Source: an uncultured Pelagimonas sp. (GTDB lineage Bacteria > Pseudomonadota > Alphaproteobacteria > Rhodobacterales > Rhodobacteraceae). From it: DNA of 64,000 bases. This document shows, one piece after another, positions 49,537-58,017 of the stretch. Both the position numbers and the translations under genes were made by a program. The notes under the pieces are model-generated. The model ran no database searches and was not told where the DNA came from. It was given only the letters and a program-made list of their open reading frames with translations. Location: assembly GCF_947498515.1 (NCBI RefSeq), contig NZ_CANMKO010000011.1:82967-146966 (forward strand), read 5' to 3'. Position 1 is the stretch's first letter, and every line of letters begins with the position of its first letter.

Positions 49537-49944
49537 CTAAGACTTCAGCTCAGCAATTGTGGTCGCTGTCAGGCCCAAAATTTCCAAGGCCTCGCGCTCG
49601 CTTCGTACGATTTCGATGGGATAGGGAAGGAGCCCCTCGGTAAGTTGTTGGTACATGCGCGCCATACCGTAAATCAGGTCATTGCCAGCAATAATCAAAC
49701 AACGCTTGCGCCGGATATTTTTCATTTTTGGAGACACGTTTTGAGCCAGGTTTTGCATTTCCTGATAACTGGCATCAGTGCCCGTCGCCTTGGATAAATC
49801 GATTAACATATTGTGGTCGGGGTCAAAATCGGGGTCCTGTAAATAGGCCGCAATGGTACTCTGAGCCTCTTGAGGGCTGTAGTGACCCAAGCAGGTCACG
49901 ATCAACAACTTGTGTCGTTTGTGAAATCGATAAAAGGATGCCAC
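49537..49944 (-). CDS. Small STAS/SpoIIAA-like paralogue B
   Basis: A 135-residue paralogue. Motifs are CLGHYS, YLQDPDFDPDH, MLIDLSKATGTD, RRKRCLIIAG and LIYGMARMYQQL, ending with IEIVRSEREALEILGL. The best start is GTG. It is 187 bp upstream of paralogue A and 156 bp downstream of paralogue C. Paralogue B is closest to C and A by eye (all have ARMYQQL). Function unknown. Confidence 0.7.
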   Translation of the reverse strand: MASFYRFHKRHKLLIVTCLGHYSPQEAQSTIAAYLQDPDFDPDHNMLIDLSKATGTDASYQEMQNLAQNVSPKMKNIRRKRCLIIAGNDLIYGMARMYQQLTEGLLPYPIEIVRSEREALEILGLTATTIAELKS

Positions 49945-50100
49945 GAATTAAACCCGCTGAAGCAGTCGCAAATAATAAAGTTACCGGAAGTATCAACCGC
50001 CTGCTTTTTAACGCGGTTGGTCTTTAGAATAAACTAAAGGCATATTGAAAACTTAGGTTCCTTTTGGCCAAACGTTCCCCGTGAAAACTGAGCGAACGAC

Positions 50101-50526
50101 CTAGCTGCGCGCGTTTGGGGCATGGTCAAGGGATTCAAAGCTGTCGCCCTCAAGGCCAAGCAGCGCAAGGGCATCGATGCGATTGCGTACAATTTCAATG
50201 GGGTAGGATACTTTGTCTTGCATCAATTGTTGATACATCCGGGCTGCTCCGTACAATAGATCGGTCACCGCAATCACGACACAGATGTTCCGGTTGCTTT
50301 GCTGAACTTTCGACGCAATTTCGCCAACCAGTTTTTCCATTTCGAAAAAGGTCGCGCTGGTGCTTTCTGCCTCGGTTAAATCCAAGACAAGCTCGAAATC
50401 CGGATCATACTGAGGATCTTGGAGGTATTGCCCGATCGTTTTCAAGCTTTCCTCGGCGGTGTATTCACCCAAATACCCAATCACGGCAATCCTGTTGTGG
50501 GGGTAGAACTTATAGAAACTTGGCAT
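50101..50526 (-). CDS. Small STAS/SpoIIAA-like paralogue C
   Basis: A 141-residue paralogue with an ATG start. Motifs are YLGEYT, QYLQDPQYDPDF, LVLDLTEAEST, NICVVIAV and LLYGAARMYQQL (Met replaced by Ala in the first position after Gly) followed by PIEIVRNRIDALALLGL. It has an extended C-terminus (DSFESLDHAPNARS). 56 bp separates it from paralogue D, so these two are probably cotranscribed. Confidence 0.7.
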   Translation of the reverse strand: MPSFYKFYPHNRIAVIGYLGEYTAEESLKTIGQYLQDPQYDPDFELVLDLTEAESTSATFFEMEKLVGEIASKVQQSNRNICVVIAVTDLLYGAARMYQQLMQDKVSYPIEIVRNRIDALALLGLEGDSFESLDHAPNARS

Positions 50527-50582
50527 AAGGTCACCTTGGATGTCACGTGGGCCGGTATTCGTAGCACGCCTGTCTCACCCGT

Positions 50583-51044
50583 TCACAATACCGCTTTGCG
50601 CAATGCCAACGATGCGTTTTGGGGTGTTTTTTTGATAGTTGAAACGGAGGGCATATCGCTGGCGCATATGTCGAGAAACGCCAATGCGTGATCGCGTTTT
50701 TCAAACACTTGCGAACTCACCTCTCCTGAGGCATCGGCAAGGCTCACATAAATCCTAGCCATTCCGTATTGAAAATCACTGGGAGCATAAATGCTACATC
50801 GGGTTTTGGTTTGGCTCTTTGACTGCTGCAGGCGTTGGGCGTAACGAAACTGCCGCATTTCCTTGTAGCCCATATCGGTGTTTGTCCAGTCGGATAAGTC
50901 GATGAACTCATCGAGATCTGGGCGAAAGCAAGGATCGGCTTTGTAGGCAATCAGGTGTTCGAGAATGTCACTCAAATCGACATCCCCCACCAGTCGAATG
51001 CAAGTCAAACCACGGTCTTCAAATATATCAAACTTTACCGGCAC
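50583..51044 (-). CDS. Small STAS/SpoIIAA-like paralogue D
   Basis: A 153-residue, more divergent paralogue with a GTG start (MPVKFDIF). Motifs are RLVGDVD, EFIDLSDWTNTD, TRCSIYAP and FQYGMARIYVSLADA. The C-terminal part has an extra tail (STIKKTPQNASLALRKAVL). Its start MPVK and ending SLADA are shared with the distant paralogue E at 60820-61236, suggesting D and E are sister copies. First gene in the array. Confidence 0.65.
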   Translation of the reverse strand: MPVKFDIFEDRGLTCIRLVGDVDLSDILEHLIAYKADPCFRPDLDEFIDLSDWTNTDMGYKEMRQFRYAQRLQQSKSQTKTRCSIYAPSDFQYGMARIYVSLADASGEVSSQVFEKRDHALAFLDICASDMPSVSTIKKTPQNASLALRKAVL

Positions 51045-51263
51045 ACTAAGCTCCGTTACTTCGGTTCTCCCGAAAGTAGGATTGAAAGTCGTGCATCTTA
51101 CGATAGCTTTAGTTCACGATGAAACAACCTATGCTTTGTCATCGTGCATCTATCCATAAGAATACAAGTTGGTGCGCTAACTATCAGAATTTATTGTTAC
51201 ATTTGAAACGAAGGTGACGCGCCTTGGTGTTGTGCCGTCGCAATTGGCTAAAGCGACGAAACG

Positions 51264-51290
51264 AAAAGGCCCCGTCAATGCGACGGGGCC
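51264..51290 (-). terminator. Intrinsic terminator of mmsA
   Basis: A perfect 9-bp stem GGCCCCGTC/GACGGGGCC with a 5-base loop. Reading leftward it is followed by TTTT. It begins 30 bp past the mmsA stop. The stretch 51045-51263 between it and paralogue D holds no other recognised element. Confidence 0.85.
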
Positions 51291-51319
51291 CAATCGTTTT
51301 CATTGATGGAAGATCGGGA

Positions 51320-52819
51320 TCAATCCATCGCTTTGAAGTTGAACTCTCCGCCTTCTTTAATGCCCGAGAACCAGCGCGATGTGACGGTTTTGGTACGGGT
51401 ATAGAAGCGGAAGGCATCCGGGCCGTATTGGTTCAAATCGCCAAAGGCCGATTTCTTCCAGCCACCAAAGGTGTGGTAGGAGAGTGGAACTGGAATTGGG
51501 AAGTTGATGCCGACCATGCCAACATTGACGCGGTGCGCAAAGTCGCGCGCGGTGTCGCCATCGGCGGTGTAGATCGCGGTGCCGTTACCATAATCATTGT
51601 CCATGATCAGCTGCAGCGCGTCTTCGTAGTTGTCCATCCGAACCTGAGACAGAACGGGGCCAAAGATCTCTTCTTTGTAGATGTCCATCTCGGGGGTGAC
51701 GTCGTCAAAATAGGACGGGCCAACAAAGAAGCCGTTTTCATAGCCTTGCAGTTTGAAATTACGACCATCAACAACCAGCTTGGCACCTTGCTCGACGCCA
51801 CTTTCAACCAAACCGTTGATCCGCGCCTGCGATGCGGCGGTGATCACGGGGCCGAAGTCGATGTCGTCACCGGCGGTATAAGGGCCAACCTTCAACGCTT
51901 CGATCCGTGGGATCAGCTTTTCGGTTAGGGCGTCGGCGGTTTCTTTGCCAACAGGAACAGCCACCGAAATCGCCATACAACGTTCGCCAGCCGCGCCAAA
52001 GCCCGCCCCAACAAGCGCATCGGCGGCCTTGTCGAGATCGGCGTCCGGCATGATGATCATGTGGTTTTTTGCGCCGCCAAAACACTGGGCGCGTTTCCCG
52101 TTCGCTGTGGCGCGCGAATAGATGTATTGGGCGATTGGTGTCGAGCCAACAAAGCCAACGGCTTGAATGGTTTCGTTGTCCAAAAGCGCGTCAACGGCTT
52201 CTTTGTCACCGTTTACAATTTGCAACGCGCCATCAGGAAGGCCGGCTTCTTTGAGCAACTCGCCCAAACGTAGGGCGGTCGATGGTACGCGCTCGGATGG
52301 CTTGAGGATCATGGTGTTACCAGCGGCCAAAGCCGGGCCCATTTTCCAAAGTGGGATCATCGCCGGGAAGTTGAACGGCGTGATGGCGGCAACAACACCC
52401 AGTGGCTGACGCATCGAATGCAGGTCGATGCCGGGGCCGCCTGCGTCGGTGAATTCACCCTTGAGCATATGCGGCGCGCCCATGCACACTTCGATAACTT
52501 CCAGGCCACGCTGAACGTCGCCTTTGGCATCCGGAATGGTTTTGCCGTGCTCACGCGACAGCATCTCGGCCAGCTCATCCATATGCTCGTTGATCAACGC
52601 GCCGAATTTCATCATCACGCGGGCACGTTTCTGGGGGTTGGTTGCGCCCCAGACCTTTTGCACTTCGGCGGCCTTGGCAACGGCGTCGTCGATTTCGGCA
52701 ACAGTGGCCAAAGGCACCTGTGCCTGAACTTCGCCGGTGGCAGGGTTCATGACATCGGCAAAACGGCCCGAGGTGCCGGAGACATGTTCACCGTTAATGT
52801 AATGCGTCAGTTCTTGCAT
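51320..52819 (-). CDS. mmsA: Methylmalonate-semialdehyde dehydrogenase (CoA-acylating)
   Basis: A 499-residue aldehyde dehydrogenase that converts methylmalonate semialdehyde and CoA to propionyl-CoA at the end of valine degradation. The MmsA features are an early HYINGEHVSG, RGLEVIEVCMGAPHMLKGE, the family LKPSERVPSTALRLGELL, and the catalytic-cysteine segment GAAGERCMAIS. The C-terminal NFPIPVPLSYHTFGGWKKSAFGD is characteristic of MmsA and not of general ALDHs. AGGAGG precedes ATG 52819. The product of the MmsB half of the fused enzyme at 43175-45088 is its substrate. A divergent LysR gene lies 101 bp away. Confidence 0.96.
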   Translation of the reverse strand: MQELTHYINGEHVSGTSGRFADVMNPATGEVQAQVPLATVAEIDDAVAKAAEVQKVWGATNPQKRARVMMKFGALINEHMDELAEMLSREHGKTIPDAKGDVQRGLEVIEVCMGAPHMLKGEFTDAGGPGIDLHSMRQPLGVVAAITPFNFPAMIPLWKMGPALAAGNTMILKPSERVPSTALRLGELLKEAGLPDGALQIVNGDKEAVDALLDNETIQAVGFVGSTPIAQYIYSRATANGKRAQCFGGAKNHMIIMPDADLDKAADALVGAGFGAAGERCMAISVAVPVGKETADALTEKLIPRIEALKVGPYTAGDDIDFGPVITAASQARINGLVESGVEQGAKLVVDGRNFKLQGYENGFFVGPSYFDDVTPEMDIYKEEIFGPVLSQVRMDNYEDALQLIMDNDYGNGTAIYTADGDTARDFAHRVNVGMVGINFPIPVPLSYHTFGGWKKSAFGDLNQYGPDAFRFYTRTKTVTSRWFSGIKEGGEFNFKAMD

Positions 52820-52855
52820 GGAATCCTCCTCTGGAATTTGACCACACAGTAGTCT

Positions 52856-52910
52856 TGCAATTTTGCCTATCAAAGGTGTAATGTGGCAAAAGGGTTTTGC
52901 AAAAATGCAA
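52856..52910. promoter_or_regulatory. Palindromic control region between mmsA and the LysR gene
   Basis: Within 55 bp are TTGCAA, TTTTGCC-N17-GGCAAAA (52861-52867 and 52885-52891) and the palindrome TTTTGCAAAA (52895-52904). Such nested TTGC/GCAA repeats are typical of LysR binding sites, here placed to control both divergent genes. Confidence 0.6.
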
Positions 52911-52920
52911 AGGTGGTTGT

Positions 52921-53814
52921 GTGAGCAGCTGGGACGATATGCGAATCTTTCTTGCGGTGGCGCGTGGTGAAAGCCTCTCTGCGGCGGGTCGTGACCTGCG
53001 GATGGACCCGGCGACGGTGGGGCGCAGGGTCGCACGTCTCGAACAAGACATGGGGGCACCGCTCTTTGCCAAATCGCCGCAAGGCTATGGATTGACCGAG
53101 GCCGGAACCCGTCTCATCGAACATGCCGAGGCCGCCGAACAGGCGTTTTCACTGGCCGGGGAGGCGGTGCGCGGGCACTCCGAAGGGCTTTCGGGGCAGA
53201 TCCGAATTGGGGCCCCGGATGGCTGTGCAAACTTTCTTCTGCCGCAAGTTCTTGCCGAGATTTCAGCGGACAACCCCGACCTCGATTTGCAGATTGTTGC
53301 CTTGCCACGCGTGCTGAATCTGTCGCGCCGCGAAGTGGATATGGCGATCACCGTATCGCCCCCAACCGCAGGCCGGTTGTTGGTCCAAAAACTCACCGAT
53401 TATCACCTCCATCTTGCCGCAAGTGCCGATTATCTTGCTCAAAACGCCCCCATTACCACGCTGTCGGACCTGCAAGGTCATCGGATCATTGGCTATATTC
53501 CCGATATGATTTTCGACAAAGAACTCGATTATCTCTCCGATCTCGGCATGCAGCGGGTGCCCTTGGCCTCAAACTCGGTTTCAGTCCAATTCAACTGGGT
53601 CCGCACCGGAGCAGGGATCGGTGTTGTCCATGATTTTACCATGCCCGTCGCCCCCGATCTGCGCCGCGTTTTGCCCGACAAGGTGACTCTCACCCGGAGT
53701 TTTTACCTTGTGCGTCATGCGGATGATCAACGGCTCGAACGTATGAACCGCTTTGCCGAGGCGCTGGCCACAGGTATCCGGCGCGAATTGGCGCGGTTGG
53801 AAGGTCTCACTTGA
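52921..53814 (+). CDS. LysR-type regulator, probably of mmsA
   Basis: A 297-residue LysR protein. The wHTH is MRIFLAVARGESLSAAGRDLRMDPATVGRRVARLEQ, then FAKSPQGYGLTEAG. The GTG start at 52921 has AAAGGTGG 5 bp upstream and is preferred to an upstream TTG. It is divergent from mmsA, the usual arrangement for a LysR regulator and its target. Its effector is likely a valine-degradation intermediate, which is inference. Confidence 0.85.
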   Translation: MSSWDDMRIFLAVARGESLSAAGRDLRMDPATVGRRVARLEQDMGAPLFAKSPQGYGLTEAGTRLIEHAEAAEQAFSLAGEAVRGHSEGLSGQIRIGAPDGCANFLLPQVLAEISADNPDLDLQIVALPRVLNLSRREVDMAITVSPPTAGRLLVQKLTDYHLHLAASADYLAQNAPITTLSDLQGHRIIGYIPDMIFDKELDYLSDLGMQRVPLASNSVSVQFNWVRTGAGIGVVHDFTMPVAPDLRRVLPDKVTLTRSFYLVRHADDQRLERMNRFAEALATGIRRELARLEGLT

Positions 53815-53871
53815 CAGCAGGCATATCCGGGTTGACGCTGGGAATACGGAAAAGGTGCAAGGAGGTTCCAC

Positions 53872-54306
53872 ATGCAGGTACAGCAAATTCTCAAGAGCAA
53901 GGACACTGATAGTGTTTTTACGGTCAAGCCCGGCACTTCCGTTGCCGATGCGGCCAAGCTGTTGGCGGATAAGCGCATTGGTACGGTGGTGATTTCCGAA
54001 AATGGCAAAACGGCCGATGGTATTTTGTCGGAACGCGATATTGTGCGCGAGTTGGCAGCGCGTGGGGCGGGGTGTTTGTCGGCCAGTGTCGATGACTACA
54101 TGACCCGCGATCTTGTCACTTGTACTCGCGCCGATATGTCGGACGCGGTTTTGGAAAAGATGACTGCCGGTCGGTTCCGTCACATGCCAGTGGTTGAAGA
54201 CGGCGAATTGATTGGTTTGATCACCCTAGGTGACGTGGTCAAGGCGCGTTTGTCGCAACTGGCTATGGAAAAGGATGCCCTCGAAGGCATGATCATGGGG
54301 CACTAA
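53872..54306 (+). CDS. CBS-pair protein
   Basis: A 144-residue protein made of two CBS domains only. The first spans about residues 8-65 (VFTVKPGTSVADAAKLLADKRIG...GILSERDIVRELA), the second about 75-140 (YMTRDLVTCTRADMSDAVLEKMTAGRFRHMPVV). Such stand-alone CBS pairs bind adenine nucleotides and regulate partner proteins; the partner here is unknown. AGGAGG precedes the ATG. Common in alphaproteobacteria near stress or redox genes. Confidence 0.88.
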   Translation: MQVQQILKSKDTDSVFTVKPGTSVADAAKLLADKRIGTVVISENGKTADGILSERDIVRELAARGAGCLSASVDDYMTRDLVTCTRADMSDAVLEKMTAGRFRHMPVVEDGELIGLITLGDVVKARLSQLAMEKDALEGMIMGH

Positions 54307-54325
54307 CCCGACCGAAGTTTCGGGC

Positions 54326-54348
54326 AATACGCCGCGATGCGGCGTATT
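54326..54348. other. Perfect GC-rich hairpin between the CBS gene and coaD
   Basis: AATACGCCGC-GAT-GCGGCGTATT, a 10-bp stem with a 3-base loop, starts 20 bp past the CBS stop. It lacks a following T-run, so it could be a terminator, processing site or a repeat. Confidence 0.45.
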
Positions 54349-54427
54349 CGGACATTTCGCGCTTGCATTCGCGTACGCAATAATGTTGCGTGCGCAGCAA
54401 TTCGCAACCAGCTTTGGGGGACCCCTC

Positions 54428-54919
54428 ATGCGCATCGGCCTCTATCCCGGAACTTTTGATCCGATCACACATGGTCATATCGACATTATTCGGCGCGGAG
54501 CCTCTTTGGTTGACCGTCTTGTGATTGGTGTTGCCATCAATCGCGATAAGGGACCGTTGTTCACCCTCGAAGAGCGGGTGGAAATGATCGAAGAAGAATG
54601 TGCGATCCTATCTCAACAGACCGGCACCGAAATTGTTGTGCATCCGTTTGAAAACCTGCTGATCAATTGCGCCAAGGATGTTGGCGCGTCTCTTATCGTG
54701 CGTGGATTGCGGGCGGTAGCGGATTTTGAGTATGAATATCAGATGGTTGGTATGAACCGCGCGCTGGATGATAGCGTCGAAACCGTGTTTTTGATGGCCG
54801 AAGCGCGCCATCAAGCGATTGCCTCGAAACTGGTCAAGGAAATCGCCCGTCTTGATGGCGATGTTTCCAAATTCGTTACGCCACGGGTACTTGAGGCCTT
54901 GAACGACAGGTTCAAGTAA
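54428..54919 (+). CDS. coaD: Phosphopantetheine adenylyltransferase
   Basis: A 163-residue enzyme of coenzyme A synthesis transferring AMP to 4'-phosphopantetheine. RIGLYPGTFDPITHGHIDII contains the TxxH nucleotidyl motif (T14/H17), and the family RGLRAVADFEYEYQM and IASKLVKEIARLDGDVS are present. The ATG at 54428 is preceded by GGGGGA; an upstream ATG at 54383 adds non-family residues. The alpha/beta hydrolase follows after 3 bp. Confidence 0.96.
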   Translation: MRIGLYPGTFDPITHGHIDIIRRGASLVDRLVIGVAINRDKGPLFTLEERVEMIEEECAILSQQTGTEIVVHPFENLLINCAKDVGASLIVRGLRAVADFEYEYQMVGMNRALDDSVETVFLMAEARHQAIASKLVKEIARLDGDVSKFVTPRVLEALNDRFK

Positions 54920-54922
54920 GCC

Positions 54923-55708
54923 ATGCGGCGGCGCATGAGACGGCTTTTGTTGACGCTGGGGCTGATCTATTTGGCCTATGCGTCGTTGATGGTTTGGCTG
55001 CATCCGCGCTTTATCTACCCGTTCTATCCCGATCGCTTTTCTGCGCAGGGGTTTGAAGAAGTCGCAATACCCGTCCAAGGGGCGGAACCTTTGCCGGTTC
55101 AAGTGGCGCGTGGCCGTAAAGGGGCACCGACCGTCTTGTATTTCATGGGCAATGTCGGAAGCCTCGAATTGTTCCGCGCCATGTTGGATCACCATCGTCG
55201 CGCCGGTCGCAATGTTGTGGCGATGCCCTATCGGGGTGGGGGCGGCGTACCGGGTCACCCGTCTGAAACCATTTTAAAACGAGATGCCTTGGCGGTGTTT
55301 GACGCCTTGCCCGATCTGGTGAGTGGCGACGCCGTCATTGTTCAGGGCTATTCCTTGGGAACGGGCCTCGCCGTTTATGTGGCGGCTGAGCGCCAGGTTG
55401 ACGGGGTGATCCTCGCGGCACCTTATGAAAAGATGTGCCAGCTGATGACCGCGGCGGCGTATCTGCCGGCTTGTGTTTTGCCAGGGGTGCAAAAATGGGA
55501 TAGTGCAGCGCTTGCTGCAAACCTTGCTGAACCGGTTTTGATTTTGCACGGAAATGAGGATGAGTTGATTCCGATGGATCACGGTGTTCGTTTGTCCGGA
55601 CAACTACAACACGCAACCTTTGTTAAGATCGACGGGGCAGGGCACACAAACCTGTTCGGCACCGCGCCTTACCTTGATGAAATTGATGCATTTGTTGAGC
55701 GTTTCTAA
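54923..55708 (+). CDS. Membrane-anchored alpha/beta hydrolase
   Basis: A 261-residue protein with a basic N-terminus (MRRRMRR) and one transmembrane helix (residues 8-25), then an alpha/beta hydrolase domain. The nucleophile elbow is GYSLG with Ser144, and a late DELIPMDHGVRL and GAGHTNLFG supply Asp/His candidates. Overall it fits the BEM46/ABHD13-like group of peptidase- or esterase-type hydrolases. It follows coaD by 3 bp, so cotranscription is likely. An alternative start at 54935 exists. Confidence 0.82.
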   Translation: MRRRMRRLLLTLGLIYLAYASLMVWLHPRFIYPFYPDRFSAQGFEEVAIPVQGAEPLPVQVARGRKGAPTVLYFMGNVGSLELFRAMLDHHRRAGRNVVAMPYRGGGGVPGHPSETILKRDALAVFDALPDLVSGDAVIVQGYSLGTGLAVYVAAERQVDGVILAAPYEKMCQLMTAAAYLPACVLPGVQKWDSAALAANLAEPVLILHGNEDELIPMDHGVRLSGQLQHATFVKIDGAGHTNLFGTAPYLDEIDAFVERF

Positions 55709-55870
55709 GGTGGTCAGCGGGCCGTCGACATCGATCCACATTCGTCATTGTGTTACCCTATTGGGCCGATCTGGCCCCAGTAAGGATTTGGTAACCAATA
55801 GACGATATTTTTCTTGTATCCAGTATTGCGTGCCCGGGGGGTGCGACGCTCTTATTTAAAGGAGTGAACT

Positions 55871-56119
55871 ATGGATGTATTGATGACCCAACGCCGCCCA
55901 GTTGCGCGGTCAACTCGCTCAACTACGGTGCAATCTGTTGCTGCCAGTGGCTCGTCACGGCCAGTTGCGGCAACCTATCCTCCGCCACAAGGGATACAGG
56001 CGTGGATGGTTCCCGCGGCACAGGTGAAAACACGCGGTGACAATCCGTCGGGGGCGGCCTCTCCGACAAGGGCGGCCTTGGCCTACAGGGCGGCAAAAAC
56101 AGCGGTCGGCACAAAATAG
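55871..56119 (+). CDS. Small hypothetical protein, Ala/Ser/Pro-rich
   Basis: An 82-residue frame (MDVLMTQRRPVARSTRSTT...) with AAGGAG 8 bp before the ATG and a plausible terminator 40 bp after the stop. The sequence is low-complexity, basic and rich in Ala, Ser and Pro, without hydrophobic helices, and I do not recognise the family. The strong ribosome-binding site makes it a likely, though unproven, gene. The 162-bp gap before it contains no other gene. Confidence 0.5.
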   Translation: MDVLMTQRRPVARSTRSTTVQSVAASGSSRPVAATYPPPQGIQAWMVPAAQVKTRGDNPSGAASPTRAALAYRAAKTAVGTK

Positions 56120-56159
56120 GGCCGCCCAAAAGGACGGCCCGAAATGGTCGTGTATCAAT

Positions 56160-56180
56160 CAGGCAGAACGCCTGCTTTTT
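56160..56180 (+). terminator. Intrinsic terminator after the small hypothetical gene
   Basis: Stem CAGGC/GCCTG with a 5-base loop, then C and TTTTT. A second hairpin (GGGCCG...CGGCCC, 56119-56140) lies between it and the gene, and may serve leftward transcription from gap. Confidence 0.55.
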
Positions 56181-56183
56181 CGA

Positions 56184-57185
56184 TTAGATAAGCTTACCCA
56201 TGGCGACGGCAGTATCCGCCATCCGGTTGGAGAAGCCCCATTCGTTGTCATACCAAGTCAAGATACGCACCATGGTGCCTTCCATAACTTTGGTTTGATC
56301 GGTGGCAAAGATCGACGAATTTGGATCGTGGTTGAAATCCATGCTGACATTCGGACGATCGGTAAAGGCCAGAACACCCTTCAGCGGGCCATTGGCAGCG
56401 TCACGGATCGCGGTGTTGATTTCTTCAACTGTGGTTTCGCGCGCGGCTTCAAAGGTCAGGTCGACAACCGAGACATTCGGCGTCGGAACCCGAATAGCAA
56501 CACCATCGAGCTTGCCCGCCATTTCCGGCAGAACCAGACCAACGGCCTTGGCGGCACCGGTTGATGTTGGGATCATGTTCATCGCTGCGGCGCGGGCGCG
56601 GTACAGGTCTGAATGCATGGTATCAAGCGTTGGCTGATCACCGGTGTAGGAGTGAATGGTGGTCATGAAGCCTTTGACGATGCCAATTTTGTCGTTCAGC
56701 ACCTTGGCAACAGGGGCAAGGCAGTTGGTGGTGCAGGATGCGTTGGACACAACGGTATCTTCTGCGGTCAAAACGTCATCATTCACGCCGTAAACGATGG
56801 TTTTGTCGGCGTCCTTACCGGGGGCCGAGATCAAAACGCGGCTGGCCCCATTGTCGAGGTGGGCCTGACACTGCTCTTTGGATTTGAAGATGCCCGTGCA
56901 TTCCATAACCACGTCAACATCCGACCAAGGCAGGTCAGCAGGGTTGCGAATGGCTGTGACGCGGATTGGGCCGCGGCCAACGTCGATGGTGTCTTCGGTG
57001 GTTTTAACTTCGACCGGAAACCGACCATGGACGCTGTCGAATTGCAGCAGGTGGGCGTTGGTTTCCACCGGGCCCAGATCGTTAATCGCGACAACTTCGA
57101 TATCGGTGCGGCCGCTTTCGATGATGGCGCGCAGGATGTTGCGGCCGATACGGCCAAAACCGTTGATGGCTACTTTGACAGTCAT
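56184..57185 (-). CDS. gap: Glyceraldehyde-3-phosphate dehydrogenase, type I
   Basis: A 333-residue NAD(P)-dependent dehydrogenase of glycolysis or gluconeogenesis. The nucleotide-binding GFGRIGRN is at the N-terminus and the catalytic cysteine is in [15 protein letters not shown] 57185 is preceded by GGGGGA; a longer frame to 57251 runs across a CceR-like operator. The two CceR-like sites upstream (57237-57250 and 57283-57296) suggest carbon-source control shared with eno. Confidence 0.97.
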   Translation of the reverse strand: MTVKVAINGFGRIGRNILRAIIESGRTDIEVVAINDLGPVETNAHLLQFDSVHGRFPVEVKTTEDTIDVGRGPIRVTAIRNPADLPWSDVDVVMECTGIFKSKEQCQAHLDNGASRVLISAPGKDADKTIVYGVNDDVLTAEDTVVSNASCTTNCLAPVAKVLNDKIGIVKGFMTTIHSYTGDQPTLDTMHSDLYRARAAAMNMIPTSTGAAKAVGLVLPEMAGKLDGVAIRVPTPNVSVVDLTFEAARETTVEEINTAIRDAANGPLKGVLAFTDRPNVSMDFNHDPNSSIFATDQTKVMEGTMVRILTWYDNEWGFSNRMADTAVAMGKLI

Positions 57186-57236
57186 GAGGAGTTCCCCCTT
57201 TTTGGCCCAAATTGGCCGGAAATCGGTGTTTGCGAG

Positions 57237-57296
57237 TGTTACCGCTAACAACCACCGACGTGCGAAATTGTCAAGACAGGAATGTTCCCGCTAACA
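57237..57296. promoter_or_regulatory. CceR-like operators upstream of gap
   Basis: A perfect TGTTACCGCTAACA at 57237-57250 lies 52 bp before the gap ATG, and a one-mismatch copy TGTTCCCGCTAACA at 57283-57296. The sites match TGTTA-N4-TAACA, the motif known for CceR, and recur upstream of eno at 23517-23572. Confidence 0.75.
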
Positions 57297-57325
57297 GTCA
57301 CTTTACCACAAAAGGGGAACTTGGC

Positions 57326-57469
57326 TTAGCGCCAAAAGGCCAACCAATCGAGCAAGACAAACATCTTGCGAGCTAGGAAAAGGGAGGCTTCTCCGTCTGC
57401 CAGAAAAACATCAGCGGCCACAGCGCCAACAACGGCTAACCCGATAACAATGGCAAGCTTATTGGTCAT
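57326..57469 (-). CDS. 47-residue single-pass micro-protein
   Basis: A short frame between gap and dsbB: it begins MTNKLAIVIGLAVVGAVAAD, has one hydrophobic helix (residues 5-23) and ends LLDWLAFWR. The C-terminal WLAFWR and the 47-residue length resemble a small protein I recall from Rhodobacterales, usually unannotated. It is too short for standard ORF cut-offs. Codon usage (GCC, GTT, CTT, CTC) resembles neighbouring genes. The ribosome-binding signal (GCGGAGCACGCC before ATG) is acceptable. Confidence 0.65.
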   Translation of the reverse strand: MTNKLAIVIGLAVVGAVAADVFLADGEASLFLARKMFVLLDWLAFWR

Positions 57470-57558
57470 GGCGTGCTCCGCAACTTGGCCCGACCGCCGG
57501 GCTTGGCCTTGATGCCAGAGCCCGCGCGGCGTGTCACGTCGGTTTTAGGAAACAGCGG

Positions 57559-58017
57559 TTAGCGGGGCAGGCGGGCCGCATAAAAGAAGACTGCCGCGAT
57601 GCCGAGCGATGCAAAGATATTGTAGTTGGCCATTGATAGGCCAAACAGTTCCCATGGAATTTCATCGCAACGCACCAAAGGCGCGGCCATGATCTGTTCC
57701 AGCAACTGTTCGGGGGTGAGATTGCCGACCGGGTTCGACGTACATGTATCGGGCCCCTCGAAAATCTTTCGTTCGACACCGGAATGATAGATCGCGATCA
57801 GCCCCGAGGACAGGGCCCCAAGCCCCGCCAGAAAAGCCATCAAACGCGGCGCAACAAAGAGACCCAAGGTGCCAAAAGCGATCCCGGCGAAATGACCATA
57901 ACGTTGCCACCAACACATCGCACAGGGGGGCATGTCGCCAAGGTATTGGAAGCCATAGGCCCCAAGGATCAAACCAGTACAGCCGAGCGTGGCCAGAAGG
58001 ATCAGATTGCGTCTCAT
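57559..58017 (-). CDS. dsbB: Disulfide bond formation protein DsbB
   Basis: A 152-residue membrane quinone reductase that reoxidises DsbA. It has four hydrophobic helices, the first periplasmic cysteine pair C32/C35 (PPCAMCWWQR) and the second pair C92 (DTCTS) and C117 (VRCDEIPW). Its ATG overlaps the YqaA-like stop by 4 bp (ATGA), so it is cotranscribed with that gene. Confidence 0.93.
   Translation of the reverse strand: MRRNLILLATLGCTGLILGAYGFQYLGDMPPCAMCWWQRYGHFAGIAFGTLGLFVAPRLMAFLAGLGALSSGLIAIYHSGVERKIFEGPDTCTSNPVGNLTPEQLLEQIMAAPLVRCDEIPWELFGLSMANYNIFASLGIAAVFFYAARLPR

Noticed and set aside
48948..51044. Interpretation of the paralogue array as a toxin-antitoxin or phage-defence operon
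   Set aside because: The four proteins are homologous to each other rather than a toxin/antitoxin pair, and no nuclease, helicase or immunity-type neighbour is present.
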